From JANWHQ01 sp963775275 (GTDB lineage Bacteria; Pseudomonadota; Alphaproteobacteria; Caulobacterales; Caulobacteraceae): a stretch of 64,000 nt of DNA. The notes under the pieces are model-generated. The model saw nothing but the letters and a program-made list of their open reading frames with translations. It ran no database searches and was not told the origin of the DNA. This document shows positions 7,738 through 16,896 of the stretch, in pieces. The position numbers were made by a program, and so were the translations under genes. The stretch spans positions 1,240,001 through 1,304,000 of the forward strand of contig CAVZII010000005.1 in NCBI GenBank assembly GCA_963775275.1. The letters are read 5' to 3'. Every line of letters begins with the position of its first letter. The first letter of the stretch is position 1.

Positions 7738-9267
7738 TCAGTCCCAGATCGGCCTGCCGGACCCGGGCAGGCCGAGGCTGGGCCACTTCTCGGTGACGGC
7801 GCGGACCACCTCGTCGTCCATCCGGATCGGCCGGCCCCACTCGCGGGTGGTTTCGCCGGGCCACTTGTCGGTGGCGTCCAGGCCGATCTTGGAGCCCAGG
7901 CCCGAAACCGGAGAAGCGAAGTCCAGGTAGTCGATCGGGGTGTTCTCGACGACCGTGATGTCACGGGCCGGGTCCATGCGGGTTGAGATGGCCCACATCA
8001 CGTCGGTCCAGCTGCGGGCGTCGATGTCGGCGTCCACCACGATCACCCACTTGGTGTAGGTGAACTGGCGCAGGTACGACCACACGCCCATCATCACCCG
8101 CTTGGCGTGGCCGGCGTAGGCCTTGCGGATCGACACGACCGCGATCCGGTAGCTGCAGCCCTCCGGCGGCAGCCAGAAGTCGACCACCTCGGGGAACTGC
8201 TGCTGGAAGAGGGGGATGAAGACCTCGTTCAGGGCCTCGCCCAGCACCGACGGCTCGTCCGGGGGGCGGCCGGTGAAGGTGGTGAGGTAGATCGGATCCC
8301 GGCGCATGGTGATGGCGGTGACCTGAAACACCGGGAAGCGCTCGACCGAGTTGTAGTACCCGGTGTGGTCGCCGTAGGGCCCCTCGTCGGCGTAGTCGTC
8401 CAGCATCACCTGGCCCTCGATCACGATCTCGGCCTGGGCCGGGACCAGCAGGGGCTGAGTCCTGGCCCGGACCAGCTCGACCTTGGCGCCGCGCAGCAGC
8501 CCGGCGAACTGGTACTCCGACAGGGTGTCCGGCACGGGCGTGACCGCAGCGAGGATCGTCCCCGGATCGGCGCCGATCACGGCGCAGGCGGGCAGCGGCT
8601 CGGGCCGGCCGGCGGCCTTCCAGCGGCGATGGTGCTGGGCGCCGCCCCGGTGGTGCAGCCAGCGCATGACCGTGCGGTCCGGTCCCAGGACCTGCATGCG
8701 GTAGATGCCGAGGTTGAAGTCGTCCTCGCGCGCCTCGCCCGGCCCCTTGGTGACCACCAGCGGCCAGGTGATGAGCGGCGCCGGCTCGCCGGGCCAACAG
8801 GTCTGGATCGGCAACCTGGAAAGGTCGATGTCCTTGCCCTTGAGCACGACCTCCTGGACGGGCGCGGTCTTCACCGTCTGGGGCCGCATGGCCATGACCT
8901 CGCGCGCCACGGGCAACAGGTCCCAGGCGTCCTTCAGCCCCTTGGGCGGCTCGGGCTGGCGTAGGAACGCCAGGAGCTCGCCCACCTCGCGAAGGTCGCG
9001 GGCCGTGGTCCGCTCCTTGCCGCCGAGCGTCACCCCCATGGCCACGCGCTTGACCGTTCCGAACAGGTTGGCCAGCGCCGCCATGGACGATGGCTGACCG
9101 TCCGCGCGGACCGGGTTCTCGAACAGGACGGCGGGCCCACCCTCGGCCAGAAGGCGGGTCTGGATCTCGGTCATCTCCAGCACGGTGGAGACCGGCTGGG
9201 AGACGCGCGCGAGCTCGCCCGCGGCGTCCAGCCGCGCCATGAACTCGCGAAGTGATCGATAGGCCAT
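7738..9267 (-). CDS. ubiD: UbiD-family decarboxylase
   Basis: 509 residues. Family role: prenylated-FMN-dependent decarboxylation, classically of 3-polyprenyl-4-hydroxybenzoate in ubiquinone synthesis. UbiD features: the N-terminal SLREFMARLDAAGELARV, the prFMN-binding stretch NLGIYRMQVLGPDRTVMRWLHHRGG, the acidic EGPYGDHTGYYN loop bearing catalytic Glu, and VVVDADIDARSWTDVMWAISTRMDP near the C-terminus. The length and opening match housekeeping UbiD rather than specialised aromatic decarboxylases. ubiX, the prFMN supplier, is not in the window. It is followed by strong hairpins. Confidence 0.93.
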   Translation of the reverse strand: MAYRSLREFMARLDAAGELARVSQPVSTVLEMTEIQTRLLAEGGPAVLFENPVRADGQPSSMAALANLFGTVKRVAMGVTLGGKERTTARDLREVGELLAFLRQPEPPKGLKDAWDLLPVAREVMAMRPQTVKTAPVQEVVLKGKDIDLSRLPIQTCWPGEPAPLITWPLVVTKGPGEAREDDFNLGIYRMQVLGPDRTVMRWLHHRGGAQHHRRWKAAGRPEPLPACAVIGADPGTILAAVTPVPDTLSEYQFAGLLRGAKVELVRARTQPLLVPAQAEIVIEGQVMLDDYADEGPYGDHTGYYNSVERFPVFQVTAITMRRDPIYLTTFTGRPPDEPSVLGEALNEVFIPLFQQQFPEVVDFWLPPEGCSYRIAVVSIRKAYAGHAKRVMMGVWSYLRQFTYTKWVIVVDADIDARSWTDVMWAISTRMDPARDITVVENTPIDYLDFASPVSGLGSKIGLDATDKWPGETTREWGRPIRMDDEVVRAVTEKWPSLGLPGSGRPIWD

Positions 9268-9318
9268 CCGGGACCTCGCGCCAGCGGGCCGCGAAGCTAG
9301 GCCGCGGCGGCGGCGGTG

Positions 9319-9666
9319 TCACCCGGCCGCGGCGTCGAACGTCCTGAGGACGCTCCTGGGCGCCAGCGCGCGCCAGCGACGCTCGAGGAAGGCGCGCACC
9401 GTGCCGGGATCGACCGTCTCGAGCCGCGCCAGGATCGAGGGATAATCCTTGTAGTGGGGTGTGATGTGGAAGGTCTCGGGCTCCGCCTCCATCAGCATCT
9501 CGCGCTCGTCGAAGGTGCAGTGCAGGACCAGCGAGTTGTCCTCCTTGCGCACGCGGGTGAGGAACTTGCCGAAGGCCTTGAAGGCGGGCTTGCCGTAGGA
9601 GACCGCTTCCTCGGTCCCGGGAAACGACAGGGCCATCGCGCGAACCTCGTCGGGAGTCATCGGCAT
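9319..9666 (-). CDS. MmcQ/YjbR family protein
   Basis: 115 residues. Family features: MTPDEVRAMALSFPGTEEAVSYGKPAFKAFGKFLTRVRKED, then HITPHYKDYPSILARLETVDPGTVRAFLERRWRALAP. The YjbR fold is often labelled DNA-binding from its structure, but the physiological role is unknown. It lies 51 nt upstream of ubiD on the same strand and is divergent from rlmN. There is no signal peptide or membrane segment. Confidence 0.88.
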   Translation of the reverse strand: MPMTPDEVRAMALSFPGTEEAVSYGKPAFKAFGKFLTRVRKEDNSLVLHCTFDEREMLMEAEPETFHITPHYKDYPSILARLETVDPGTVRAFLERRWRALAPRSVLRTFDAAAG

Positions 9667-9704
9667 GGCGAACCTCGAAATTGGGGCGGCCGGGCTTATC
9701 TGCT

Positions 9705-10889
9705 ATGGGCCGGGTCCATCCTAGAGCGTCCGCCTTGTCCGTCATCCTCGATCTTGCGCGCGAACCGGCGGCGGAGGCCGCCGCCAAGACCAACCTCGCC
9801 GGCCTCGGCCGCGAGGCGCTGAAGGCCGCCCTGGTCGAGACCGGCGCCGCGGCGCCGGAGAAGGCGCGCATGCGCGCCTCGCAGGTCTGGCGCTGGATCC
9901 ACCACTACGGCGTCACCGACTTCGGCCGGATGACCGACATCGCCAAGGAGGCGCGCGCGGCGCTGGCCGACCGGTTCGTGATCGCTCGCCCGGAAATCGT
10001 CGAACGCCAGGTCTCCAAGGACGGGGTGCGCAAGTGGCTGATCCGCTTCGCGCCGGGGATCGAGGCCGAGACGGTGTTCATCCCCGAGGTGGCCCAGAGC
10101 CGCGGCCAGGGGGCGTTGTGCGTCTCGAGCCAGGTGGGCTGCACCCTGAACTGCGCGTTCTGCCACACCGGCACCCAGCCATTGGTGCGCAACCTCACCG
10201 CCGCCGAGATCGTCGCCCAGGTCCAGGTCGCCCGCGACGACCTCGGTGAATGGCCCTCGCCCAAGGAGGACCGACGGCTGTCGAACATCGTGTTCATGGG
10301 CATGGGCGAGCCGCTCTACAACCTGGACAATGTCGCAGACGCCGTCGACATCCTGGCGGACAACGAGGGAATCGCGATCTCGCGCCGGCGGATCACGGTC
10401 TCGACCTCGGGCGTGGTCCCGCAGATCCCGGCCCTGGGCGAGCGGACGGGCGCGATGCTCGCCATCTCGCTGCACGCGACCAACGACGCGCTGCGCGACC
10501 AGCTGGTCCCGATCAACCGGCGCTATCCGATCGCCGAGCTCCTGGCGGCGGTGAGGGCCTATCCGGGCCTATCCAACGCCAAGCGGGTCACCTTCGAATA
10601 TGTGATGCTCAAGGGGGTGAACGACGGCCCCGCCGACGCCAAGGCCCTGGTGCAGCTGATCTCGGGCCTCCCCGCCAAGATCAACCTGATCCCGTTCAAC
10701 CCCTGGCCGGGCGCGCCCTACGAATGCTCGGACCGGGCTGCGATCGAGGCCTTCGCGTCCATCGTGAACCGCGCCGGCTACGCCGCGCCGGTGCGCCGCC
10801 CGCGCGGACGCGACATCCTGGCGGCCTGCGGCCAGCTGAAGTCGGAGAGCGAGAAGGTCAGGGCGAGCCATCGACGCCAATCGGACTGA
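9705..10889 (+). CDS. rlmN: Dual-specificity 23S rRNA/tRNA adenine-C2 methyltransferase RlmN
   Basis: A radical-SAM methyltransferase acting on A2503 of 23S rRNA and A37 of some tRNAs. The radical-SAM cluster CTLNCAFCHTG (CxxxCxxC) is intact, preceded by GALCVSSQVG and followed by IVFMGMGEPLYNLDNV, ISRRRITVSTSG and the SLHA motif. The C-terminal region has INLIPFNPWPGAPYE and VRRPRGRDILAACGQL with the second conserved Cys. The start is uncertain: ATG 9705, ATG 9681, or TTG 9735 (SVILDLA), the last giving the usual family N-terminus. About 385-400 residues. Confidence 0.93.
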   Translation: MGRVHPRASALSVILDLAREPAAEAAAKTNLAGLGREALKAALVETGAAAPEKARMRASQVWRWIHHYGVTDFGRMTDIAKEARAALADRFVIARPEIVERQVSKDGVRKWLIRFAPGIEAETVFIPEVAQSRGQGALCVSSQVGCTLNCAFCHTGTQPLVRNLTAAEIVAQVQVARDDLGEWPSPKEDRRLSNIVFMGMGEPLYNLDNVADAVDILADNEGIAISRRRITVSTSGVVPQIPALGERTGAMLAISLHATNDALRDQLVPINRRYPIAELLAAVRAYPGLSNAKRVTFEYVMLKGVNDGPADAKALVQLISGLPAKINLIPFNPWPGAPYECSDRAAIEAFASIVNRAGYAAPVRRPRGRDILAACGQLKSESEKVRASHRRQSD

Positions 10890-10969
10890 CGCCGGCGCGC
10901 CTTCCGGGAAAGTGGAAGCCGGATTCTCGCTTGCGAGGCGTGCAAGGTTGGATGGCGGCGCGCGCGGAC

Positions 10970-10992
10970 GCAAAACCGCTACTCAGTTTTGC
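10970..10992. terminator. Hairpin between rlmN and the DUF350 gene
   Basis: The inverted repeat GCAAAAC/GTTTTGC with a 9-nt loop lies 80 nt after the rlmN stop. It is AT-richer than its surroundings. It could end rlmN transcription or sit in the leader of the next gene. There is no U-tract after it. The rest of the 160-nt gap shows nothing else I can support. Confidence 0.3.
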
Positions 10993-11050
10993 TGCGCGCA
11001 CCGCGCGCGTGCTAACCGTCGCCTTAGTCTCCGCAGAGTCGCGTCCGCCC

Positions 11051-11464
11051 ATGCCTCCCGAGATCCAGGCCTTCGCCGCCGGCTTTCCCATGACCCTGGC
11101 CCATGCGGCGGTCAGCCTGGCGCTGCTGGCGGCGGGCGCGGCGGTCTATGGCCTGCTGACCCCCTACCACGAGATCCATGAGATCCGGGATGGCAACGCC
11201 GCGGCGGCGGTGTCCTACGGCGGCGTGCTGATCGGCCTGGCGATTCCACTGGCGGTCTCGCTCACCGCCTCGACCTCGATGGAGGAGCTCCTGGTCTGGG
11301 GCGCCTCGATCATGGCCGTGCAGCTCCTGCTGTTCCGCGTCACCGACTTCATCCTGCGCGGCCTGCCCGAGCGGGTGGAGGAAGGCGACGTCTCGGCGGC
11401 CGTGCTCCTGACCGCCGCCAAGCTCGCCGGCGCGGTCATCCTGGCCGCCGCGGCGGCCGGCTAG
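11051..11464 (+). CDS. DUF350 membrane protein
   Basis: 137 residues with four hydrophobic segments (about 14-35, 50-70, 78-95 and 115-135). Typical DUF350 features are the GNAAAAVSYGGVLIGLAIPLA segment and the FRVTDFILRGLP turn. DUF350 proteins are small inner-membrane proteins of unknown function, often found with spermidine-synthase-like or glutathionylspermidine genes, neither of which is present here. It lies 9 nt before the protease gene, suggesting an operon. ATG 11051 begins the family-like sequence. Confidence 0.85.
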   Translation: MPPEIQAFAAGFPMTLAHAAVSLALLAAGAAVYGLLTPYHEIHEIRDGNAAAAVSYGGVLIGLAIPLAVSLTASTSMEELLVWGASIMAVQLLLFRVTDFILRGLPERVEEGDVSAAVLLTAAKLAGAVILAAAAAG

Positions 11465-11473
11465 GCGCCCCCC

Positions 11474-12301
11474 ATGGGGTGGCCGCGCCCGCCCGACTGG
11501 AGCGTCTATGCCGGCGCCGTGGCCCTGCTGATCATCGTGGCCGTCTCGGGCCAGGAGCGCGCCGATGCGCCGCGCGCGCCTCCGCCGGTGGCCGAGGCGC
11601 CCGAAGCGCTCACCGCGGGCTCGACGCTCGAGCCCTCGGCGCTCAAGCCCGTGCCGGCCGAGGCGGTCGAGTCCGTGTCGGGCACCGCCTTCTCGGTGTC
11701 GGACCAGGGGGTGTGGCTGACGGCGCGTCACGTGGTCGAGGGTTGCCGGCGGGCGGCCGTGGTGGTGGGGGATGGGCGCGGCGTCCAGGCCAAGGTGTTC
11801 GCCGACCGCTCGGTCGATGTGGCGGTGCTGACGACCCAGGGCGGCGCCCCGCCCCTGCCGCTCGCCACCAATTCGGCGCTGGCGCGGGGGCGGCGGGGCT
11901 ATCACCCGGGCTTTCCGGGCGGCAATCCCGGCGAGGTCGCCTCGCGCATGCTGGGCCCCTACGTGCTGCAGGGCCGCTCGCGCGGCGAGCCTCGCCAGAC
12001 CGTCACCGCCTGGGCCGAGGTCGGGCGCACGGACCAGCTGAAGGGAAGCCTGGCGGGCCTGTCCGGCGCGCCGGTGCTGGACCGCGTGGGCGAGGTGGTG
12101 GGCGTGACCTTGGCCGAGTCGCCCCGGCGGGGGCGCATCTACTCTGCGCCGCCCTCGGCGATCATGGCCGCGCTGAAGCTCGCCGGCCGCGCGCCCGCGG
12201 GCTTCGCCAGGGGCGAGCCGGTGACCACGGACAACTACGGCCGGGTGGCCGACAGCCTGCGCCGCGACCTCAGGGTCGCGCAGGTCGTCTGCCTGAGCTG
12301 A
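11474..12301 (+). CDS. Membrane-anchored trypsin-like serine protease (S1/DegP type, no PDZ)
   Basis: 275 residues. An N-terminal transmembrane anchor (VYAGAVALLIIVAV) and a Pro/Ala-rich linker lead to a chymotrypsin-fold domain. The triad is visible: His in LTARHVVEGC, Asp in RSVDVAVLTT, Ser in GLSGAPVLDRVG (GxSGxP). There is no PDZ domain, so it is a periplasm-facing protease without the usual regulatory domain. It starts 9 nt after the DUF350 gene and its 3' end overlaps the convergent M16 gene by about 30 nt. Substrate unknown. Confidence 0.85.
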   Translation: MGWPRPPDWSVYAGAVALLIIVAVSGQERADAPRAPPPVAEAPEALTAGSTLEPSALKPVPAEAVESVSGTAFSVSDQGVWLTARHVVEGCRRAAVVVGDGRGVQAKVFADRSVDVAVLTTQGGAPPLPLATNSALARGRRGYHPGFPGGNPGEVASRMLGPYVLQGRSRGEPRQTVTAWAEVGRTDQLKGSLAGLSGAPVLDRVGEVVGVTLAESPRRGRIYSAPPSAIMAALKLAGRAPAGFARGEPVTTDNYGRVADSLRRDLRVAQVVCLS

Positions 12302-15187
12302 CCTTGGCGGACTTGCCCAGGGCGGGACTGTCGAGGTCGAGGTCGGACGCCTTGATCACTTCCACGCCCGGGAACCTGGCCTTCAGCGCCGGCAGGAAGG
12401 CCTTGGCGTCGCCCGCCACCACGATGTCGGCCTCGGCCGGGTCGAGCACCTCCGGGCGAACGCCTGGGCGTCGGCGGCGGTCACGGCGCGCACCTTGCGC
12501 CTCGTAGCGGCCGATCTCGGACAGCGGCACGCCGCAGCAGGGCATAGGCCCCGAGCGTGCCGGCGAGGCCGCTGGGTGGTCTCGAGGTTGCGGCCGTAAC
12601 GGCCGGTGAGCGCGGCCTTGCGGGCCTCCAGCTCGTCCGCGCCGGCGGGCTCGGCGCGCAGGCGCTCGATCTCGGCGAGGATCAGGTCCGACCACCTCGG
12701 GCGCCGCGTCGTTGCGGGTCTGGACGGCGGCGGCGAAGGGGCCGGGCAGGCGGCGCGCGTCGAGCACCGAGCCCGCGCCATAGCTGAGGCCGCGCTTGAT
12801 CCGGATCTCCTGGTTCAGCCGCGCCGAATAGCCGCCGCCGAGGACGTGCTGTTGGCGACGACGCCGGCGTAGAAGCGCGGGTCGGCGCGTCGCGATGGCG
12901 GCCGCCTCGACATAGACCGCCGCCTGGCCGGTGCCCGGCAGGTCGATCACGATCACGCGGCGGTGCGGCCTCGGGCGCGGCGCGCCTTTGCCGCCGGCAG
13001 GGGCGCGGCCGGCCGCTTCCAGTCGCCGAAGGCCTTCTGCGCCAGGGCGAAACCCTGTTCGGGCGCGATGTCGCCGGTGATCACCAGGATGGCGTTGTCG
13101 GGCCGGTACCAGCGAGCGTGCATGGCGGCGACGTCGGCGCGGGTCGATGCGCTTCAGCGAGGCGGTCGAGCCGCCGAGCATGTGGCCGTAGGGCGTCGCC
13201 GGCGAAGGCGGCCACGGCGGCGGCATAGCGGGCGAGCGAGCCGGGCTCGCGCAGCTCGACCTTCAGGTCGTCCAGGGCCTGCAGGCGCGCGCGGCGGACC
13301 TCGTCCTGCGGCGAGCGTCGGGCGGCGGACCACCTCGGCCAGGATCGGCAGGGCCTTGTCGAGGTTGCCCGAGAGGACGATCAGAGAGGCGGTCGAACCG
13401 TCCCAGCCGGCCTGCGCCTGCAGCGAGCCGCCCAGCGCCTCGACCTCGCGCGCGATCTCGGCGGCCGAGCTGCCGTCGGCGCCCTTGACCAGGACGCGTG
13501 GCCGTCATGTCGGCCAGGCCCGCCAGTCCCGCCGGATCGGCCGCGCCGCCGGTGCTTCACGATCAGCGGCGGCGGTGGCGAGGGGAAGGTCGGTCGAGCG
13601 GGCGACGATGACGCGAAGGCCGTTGGGCAGGGTCCGCTCCACCGGCGTCGGCCGGACCGGCTCGACGGCAGGGCCGGGCGGCGGCGGCGGCTGGCGATCG
13701 GCCGCCGGCGCGAGGGCCGCGGCGGCGGGCCTTCCGCCGCCGGGAGGGACGAGAGCGGTGTGGCGGGGATGTTTCGGGCTGGGCCGCGCTCGTCGGGCGC
13801 GCCGGCCGGCTTGTCCGCCTCGGAGCTGATAGCGGATGACCATGCGGCGGTCGTCGGCCAGATATGCGGCGCGCGACGCGCTGGACGTCGCTCGGCGGTG
13901 ACGGCCTGGAGCCGCGGCAGGTCCTGGTTGACCCGGTCGGCGTCGCCTTCGAGGCCGATCGCGAAGCCCGATCGCCGCGCCCTTGCCCTCGACCGTCTCG
14001 CGCTCGCGCAGGGCCGAGGCGAGGAGCTGGGTCTTGGCGCGGTCGAGCTCGGCAGGGGAGACGAGCTGGTCGGCCAGCGCGCTCGACCTCGGCGCGGATC
14101 GCCGCCTCGCCCTGGTCCGACGGTCTTGCCGCCGGCCATGACCGCGCCGGCCGCGAAGGAGCCGAGCTCGGCGCTGCAGGTCGGCCTCGACGAAGACCTC
14201 CGCGGCCAGCTCCTGGTCGTGCACCAGGTGCCTGGTAGAGGCGCGAGGAGTCGCCGGTGCCGAGGATCGCCTCGGCGACCTGCAGCGCCGCGGCGTCCTC
14301 GGCGCTCTTGGGCGGCGCGAGCCAGGTCAGGACCACAGCCGGCAGGGCGACGTTCGGGCCATAGCCGTCGAAGACGCCGGGGCCGGTGCGCGTCCGGCTC
14401 CTGGACCGAGGTGCGCGGCATCGGCGCGTCGGGGCGGGGGATCGGCCCGAAGTACCGGTCGACCCAGCGGTCGAGGTCCCTCTGGTCGAAGTTGCCGACC
14501 ACGATCAGCGAGGCGTCGTCGGGCCGGTAGTAGGCGGCGTGGAAGGCGCGCACCTCATCGATGGTGGCGGCGTCCAGATCCTCGATCGAGCCGATGCCGG
14601 GCCGGCCATAGGGATGGCGGCGAAGTGGCCTCCGGGACGTCGAGGGCGAACAGCCGCCCGTAGGGCGAGGCCAGGACGCGCTGGCGCAGCTCCTCTTCGA
14701 CCACGTCGCGCTCGGACTTGAAGTTGGCGTCGTCGACCACCAGCGAGCTCATCCGCTCGGCCTCGGCCCAGAGCAGGCTCTGAAGGTGGTTGGCCGGGAT
14801 CACCTCGTGGAACTCGGTGAAGTCGTCCCAGGTGGAGGCGTTGTTCTCGCCGCCCACGTCCTCGGTCAGCCGGTCCAGGAACTCCGGCGGCATGTCGCGA
14901 GCGCCCTTGAACATCAGGTGCTCGAACAGGTGCGCGAAGCCCGAGCGGCCCTGGGGATCGTCCTTGGAGCCGACGCCGTAGAAGACCTGGACCGTCACGT
15001 CGGGCGTGGAGCGGTCGACGGAGCTGTAGACCTTCAGGCCGTTGGCCAGCGTCCGCTCGGAAAAGGCGATCGGCGGGATCGCGGCGGCCGAGGCGGCGGG
15101 CGGCGCCTGGGCGGCGGGCTGGGCGGCGGCGGGAAGGGCGAGGGCGAGCGCGGCCAGGGCCGCGACGGAGGCGAGGCGGGGCGTCAT
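12270..15187 (-). pseudogene. M16 (pitrilysin-like) zinc peptidase, frame broken many times
   Basis: The protein can be followed across all three minus-strand frames as a full-length two-domain M16 peptidase of about 950 residues. It starts at ATG 15187 with a signal peptide (MTPRLASVAALAALALALP), then NGLKVYSSVDRS and the zinc motif HLFEHLMFKG (HxxEH). The second, inactive M16 domain begins near VERTLPNGLRVIVARSTDLP, and the end DIVVAGDAKAFLPALKARFP is intact. Single-base indels lie near 14625 and 14611 (losses) and near 14391, 14229, 14173, 14117, 14081, 13968, 13893, 13865 and 13822 (gains), with more to about 12455. Residues between breaks are well conserved and stops are few, so this is probably a consensus error in an intact gene. 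Confidence 0.8.
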
Positions 15188-15276
15188 GGCCGTTGTCCCT
15201 AGCACGGTCGGAGCCGGCTTCGGACGTTAACTTCCGTTCATGGGGCGACCCCGCGCCTCTGCTATAAGCCGCCGCC

Positions 15277-16004
15277 ATGCCCGACGTCCGGCCGCCCGCG
15301 TGGACCGCCACGGTCCTGACCATGTTCCCCGAGGCCTTCCCCGGGCCGCTGGGCGTGTCGCTGATCGGCTCGGCCTGGCGCGAGCAGGGTCTGTGGCGTT
15401 TGGAAACAGTGGACATTCGCGAGTTTTCGAAAGATAAGCGCGGCTTCCTGGACGACACCCCTGCGGGCGGCGGGCCGGGACAGGTGATGAGAGCGGACGT
15501 CATCGCCGCGGCGGTCGACAGCATCGATCCTGCGGGGCGGCCGCTTTTGGTCATGAGCGCCCGGGGACGGCCCCTGACCCAGGCGCGGGTGAAGGAATGG
15601 GCCAAGGGCCGGGCCTGGTCCTGCTCTGCGGCCGGTTCGAGGGGGTGGACCAGCGGGTGATCGACGCCCGCGGGTTCGAGGAGGTCGCCGTCGGCGACGC
15701 GGTCCTCGCCGGCGGCGAGGCGGCGGCGATGGTGGTGATCGAGGCCTGCGTGCGGCTCGTGCCCGGGGTGCTGGGCGAGGCGGCCTCGCTGGCCGAGGAG
15801 AGTTTCGAGGACGGGCTCCTGGAGCATCCGCAGTACACCAGGCCGCGGACGTTCGAGGGGCTCGAGATTCCCGAGGTGCTGCTGTCGGGCCACCACCAGG
15901 AGGTGGCCAAATGGCGGCGCCGGCAGCGGGAAGAGGCGACGCGGGAGCGGCGGCCCGACCTGTGGGCCCGGCGCCGGGCCGCCACGGACGACAAGGACGA
16001 GTAG
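15277..16004 (+). CDS. trmD: tRNA (guanine-N1-)-methyltransferase TrmD (one-base frameshift)
   Basis: A SPOUT methyltransferase making m1G37 in tRNA, normally essential. The N-terminal half has TVLTMFPEAFPGPLGVSLIG, the DIREFSKDKR loop and DDTPAGGGPGQVMRADVI. Near 15608 the frame shifts: AAGGGCCGGGCCTGG lacks one C, and the next frame resumes with GPGLVLLCGRFEGVDQRVID, GDAVLAGGEAAAMVV and the C-terminal HPQYTRPRTFEG region. The corrected length of about 243 residues is normal. The loss is in a GC run, which favours a sequencing error. It is 17 nt before rplS and divergent from the M16 gene. Confidence 0.93.
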
Positions 16005-16021
16005 CGTCGGGAGACGGAACG

Positions 16022-16423
16022 ATGAACCTGATCGAACAGCTCGAGCGCGAGGAGGCCGATCGTCTGGCCGCCGGCCGCGCCACCCCCGAATTCCGCCCCG
16101 GCGACACCGTGCGGGTGAACGTGCGCATCCGCGAAGGCGAGCGCGAGCGGGTGCAGGCCTACGAAGGCGTCTGCATCGGCCGCCAGGGCTCGGGCGTGAA
16201 CGAGAGCTTCACCGTGCGCAAGATCTCCTTCGGCGAGGGCGTGGAGCGGGTGTTCCCGCTGCTGTCGCCGATGATCGAGTCGATCGAGGTGAAGCGCCGC
16301 GGCGCCGTGCGCCGGGCCAAGCTCTATTACCTGCGCGAGCGGCGCGGCAAGTCGGCCCGGATCGCCGAGCGGCAGACCTCGAGCGCCCCGCGCGAGGAAG
16401 CGGCCCGGTCCGAAGAGGGCTGA
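16022..16423 (+). CDS. rplS: 50S ribosomal protein L19
   Basis: 133 residues. Recognised by MNLIEQLEREEADRL, FRPGDTVRVNVRIREGERERVQAYEGVCI, FTVRKISFGEGVERVFPL and the basic KRRGAVRRAKLYYLRERRGKSARI. It sits at the interface of the ribosomal subunits. The tail of about 20 residues (QTSSAPREEAARSEEG) is an acidic extension common in alphaproteobacteria. It follows trmD closely, the usual trmD-rplS order. Its stop directly adjoins the stop of the convergent GFA gene. Confidence 0.97.
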   Translation: MNLIEQLEREEADRLAAGRATPEFRPGDTVRVNVRIREGERERVQAYEGVCIGRQGSGVNESFTVRKISFGEGVERVFPLLSPMIESIEVKRRGAVRRAKLYYLRERRGKSARIAERQTSSAPREEAARSEEG

Positions 16424-16837
16424 TCAGCCGGGCGGTCCCTCGGGGAAGGCCTCGATTCCGTCAAGCGTTTCCACCCAGCAGATACGCCGCGAGGTCCAGA
16501 TCTGGACCTCGGGCTTCAGCGCGTCCGGGGCGTCCAGCGAGCCCAGCGTCACCGAGAGCAGGTCCGGGCGGCTGGTCCGTTCGGCGAAGAGGCTCGTCCC
16601 GCACCGGGGGCAGAACCGCCGCGCCAGATCGGGCGAAGAGTGGAACGCCGCGGTCTCGCCCTCGATACGCACGGCTGCGCGCGGGAACTGGGCGCGGGCG
16701 AAGAAGGCCTGGCCCGTTGCCTTCTGGCAGAGGCGGCAGTGGCAGACCCGCACGTTCAAGGGGTGTCCGGCCGCCACATATCGGACCTGGCCACAGAGGC
16801 AGCCGCCCTCAAAGCGCGGCGAATTCCCTTCGTCCAA
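16424..16837 (-). CDS. GFA/CENP-V family zinc protein
   Basis: 137 residues with the family's zinc-binding cysteines: GGCLCGQVRY, VCHCRLCQKATG and RRFCPRCGTSLF. Members are labelled glutathione-dependent formaldehyde-activating enzymes, but most, including this type, have no proven activity. There is no membrane segment. It is convergent with rplS (stops touching) and divergent from leuC, with about 60 nt between starts. Confidence 0.88.
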   Translation of the reverse strand: MDEGNSPRFEGGCLCGQVRYVAAGHPLNVRVCHCRLCQKATGQAFFARAQFPRAAVRIEGETAAFHSSPDLARRFCPRCGTSLFAERTSRPDLLSVTLGSLDAPDALKPEVQIWTSRRICWVETLDGIEAFPEGPPG

Positions 16838-16896
16838 GGCGATCAGCTCCCGCAGCGCACTAGACGGCCTATCCCCAGGACCCTAAACCGCCCGCC

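Noticed and set aside
10250..11464. Long plus-strand frame ending with the DUF350 gene
   Set aside because: Only the last 137 codons resemble a protein family; the first part overlaps rlmN out of frame.
12270..15187. M16 gene as two or more separate real genes
   Set aside because: The fragments are consecutive pieces of one normal-length M16 peptidase in shifting frames; none has its own start or complete domain.
15600..15615. Programmed ribosomal frameshift in trmD
   Set aside because: No slippery heptamer or stimulatory pseudoknot is evident, and the break is in a GC run of the kind prone to base-calling error; several other genes show the same kind of break.
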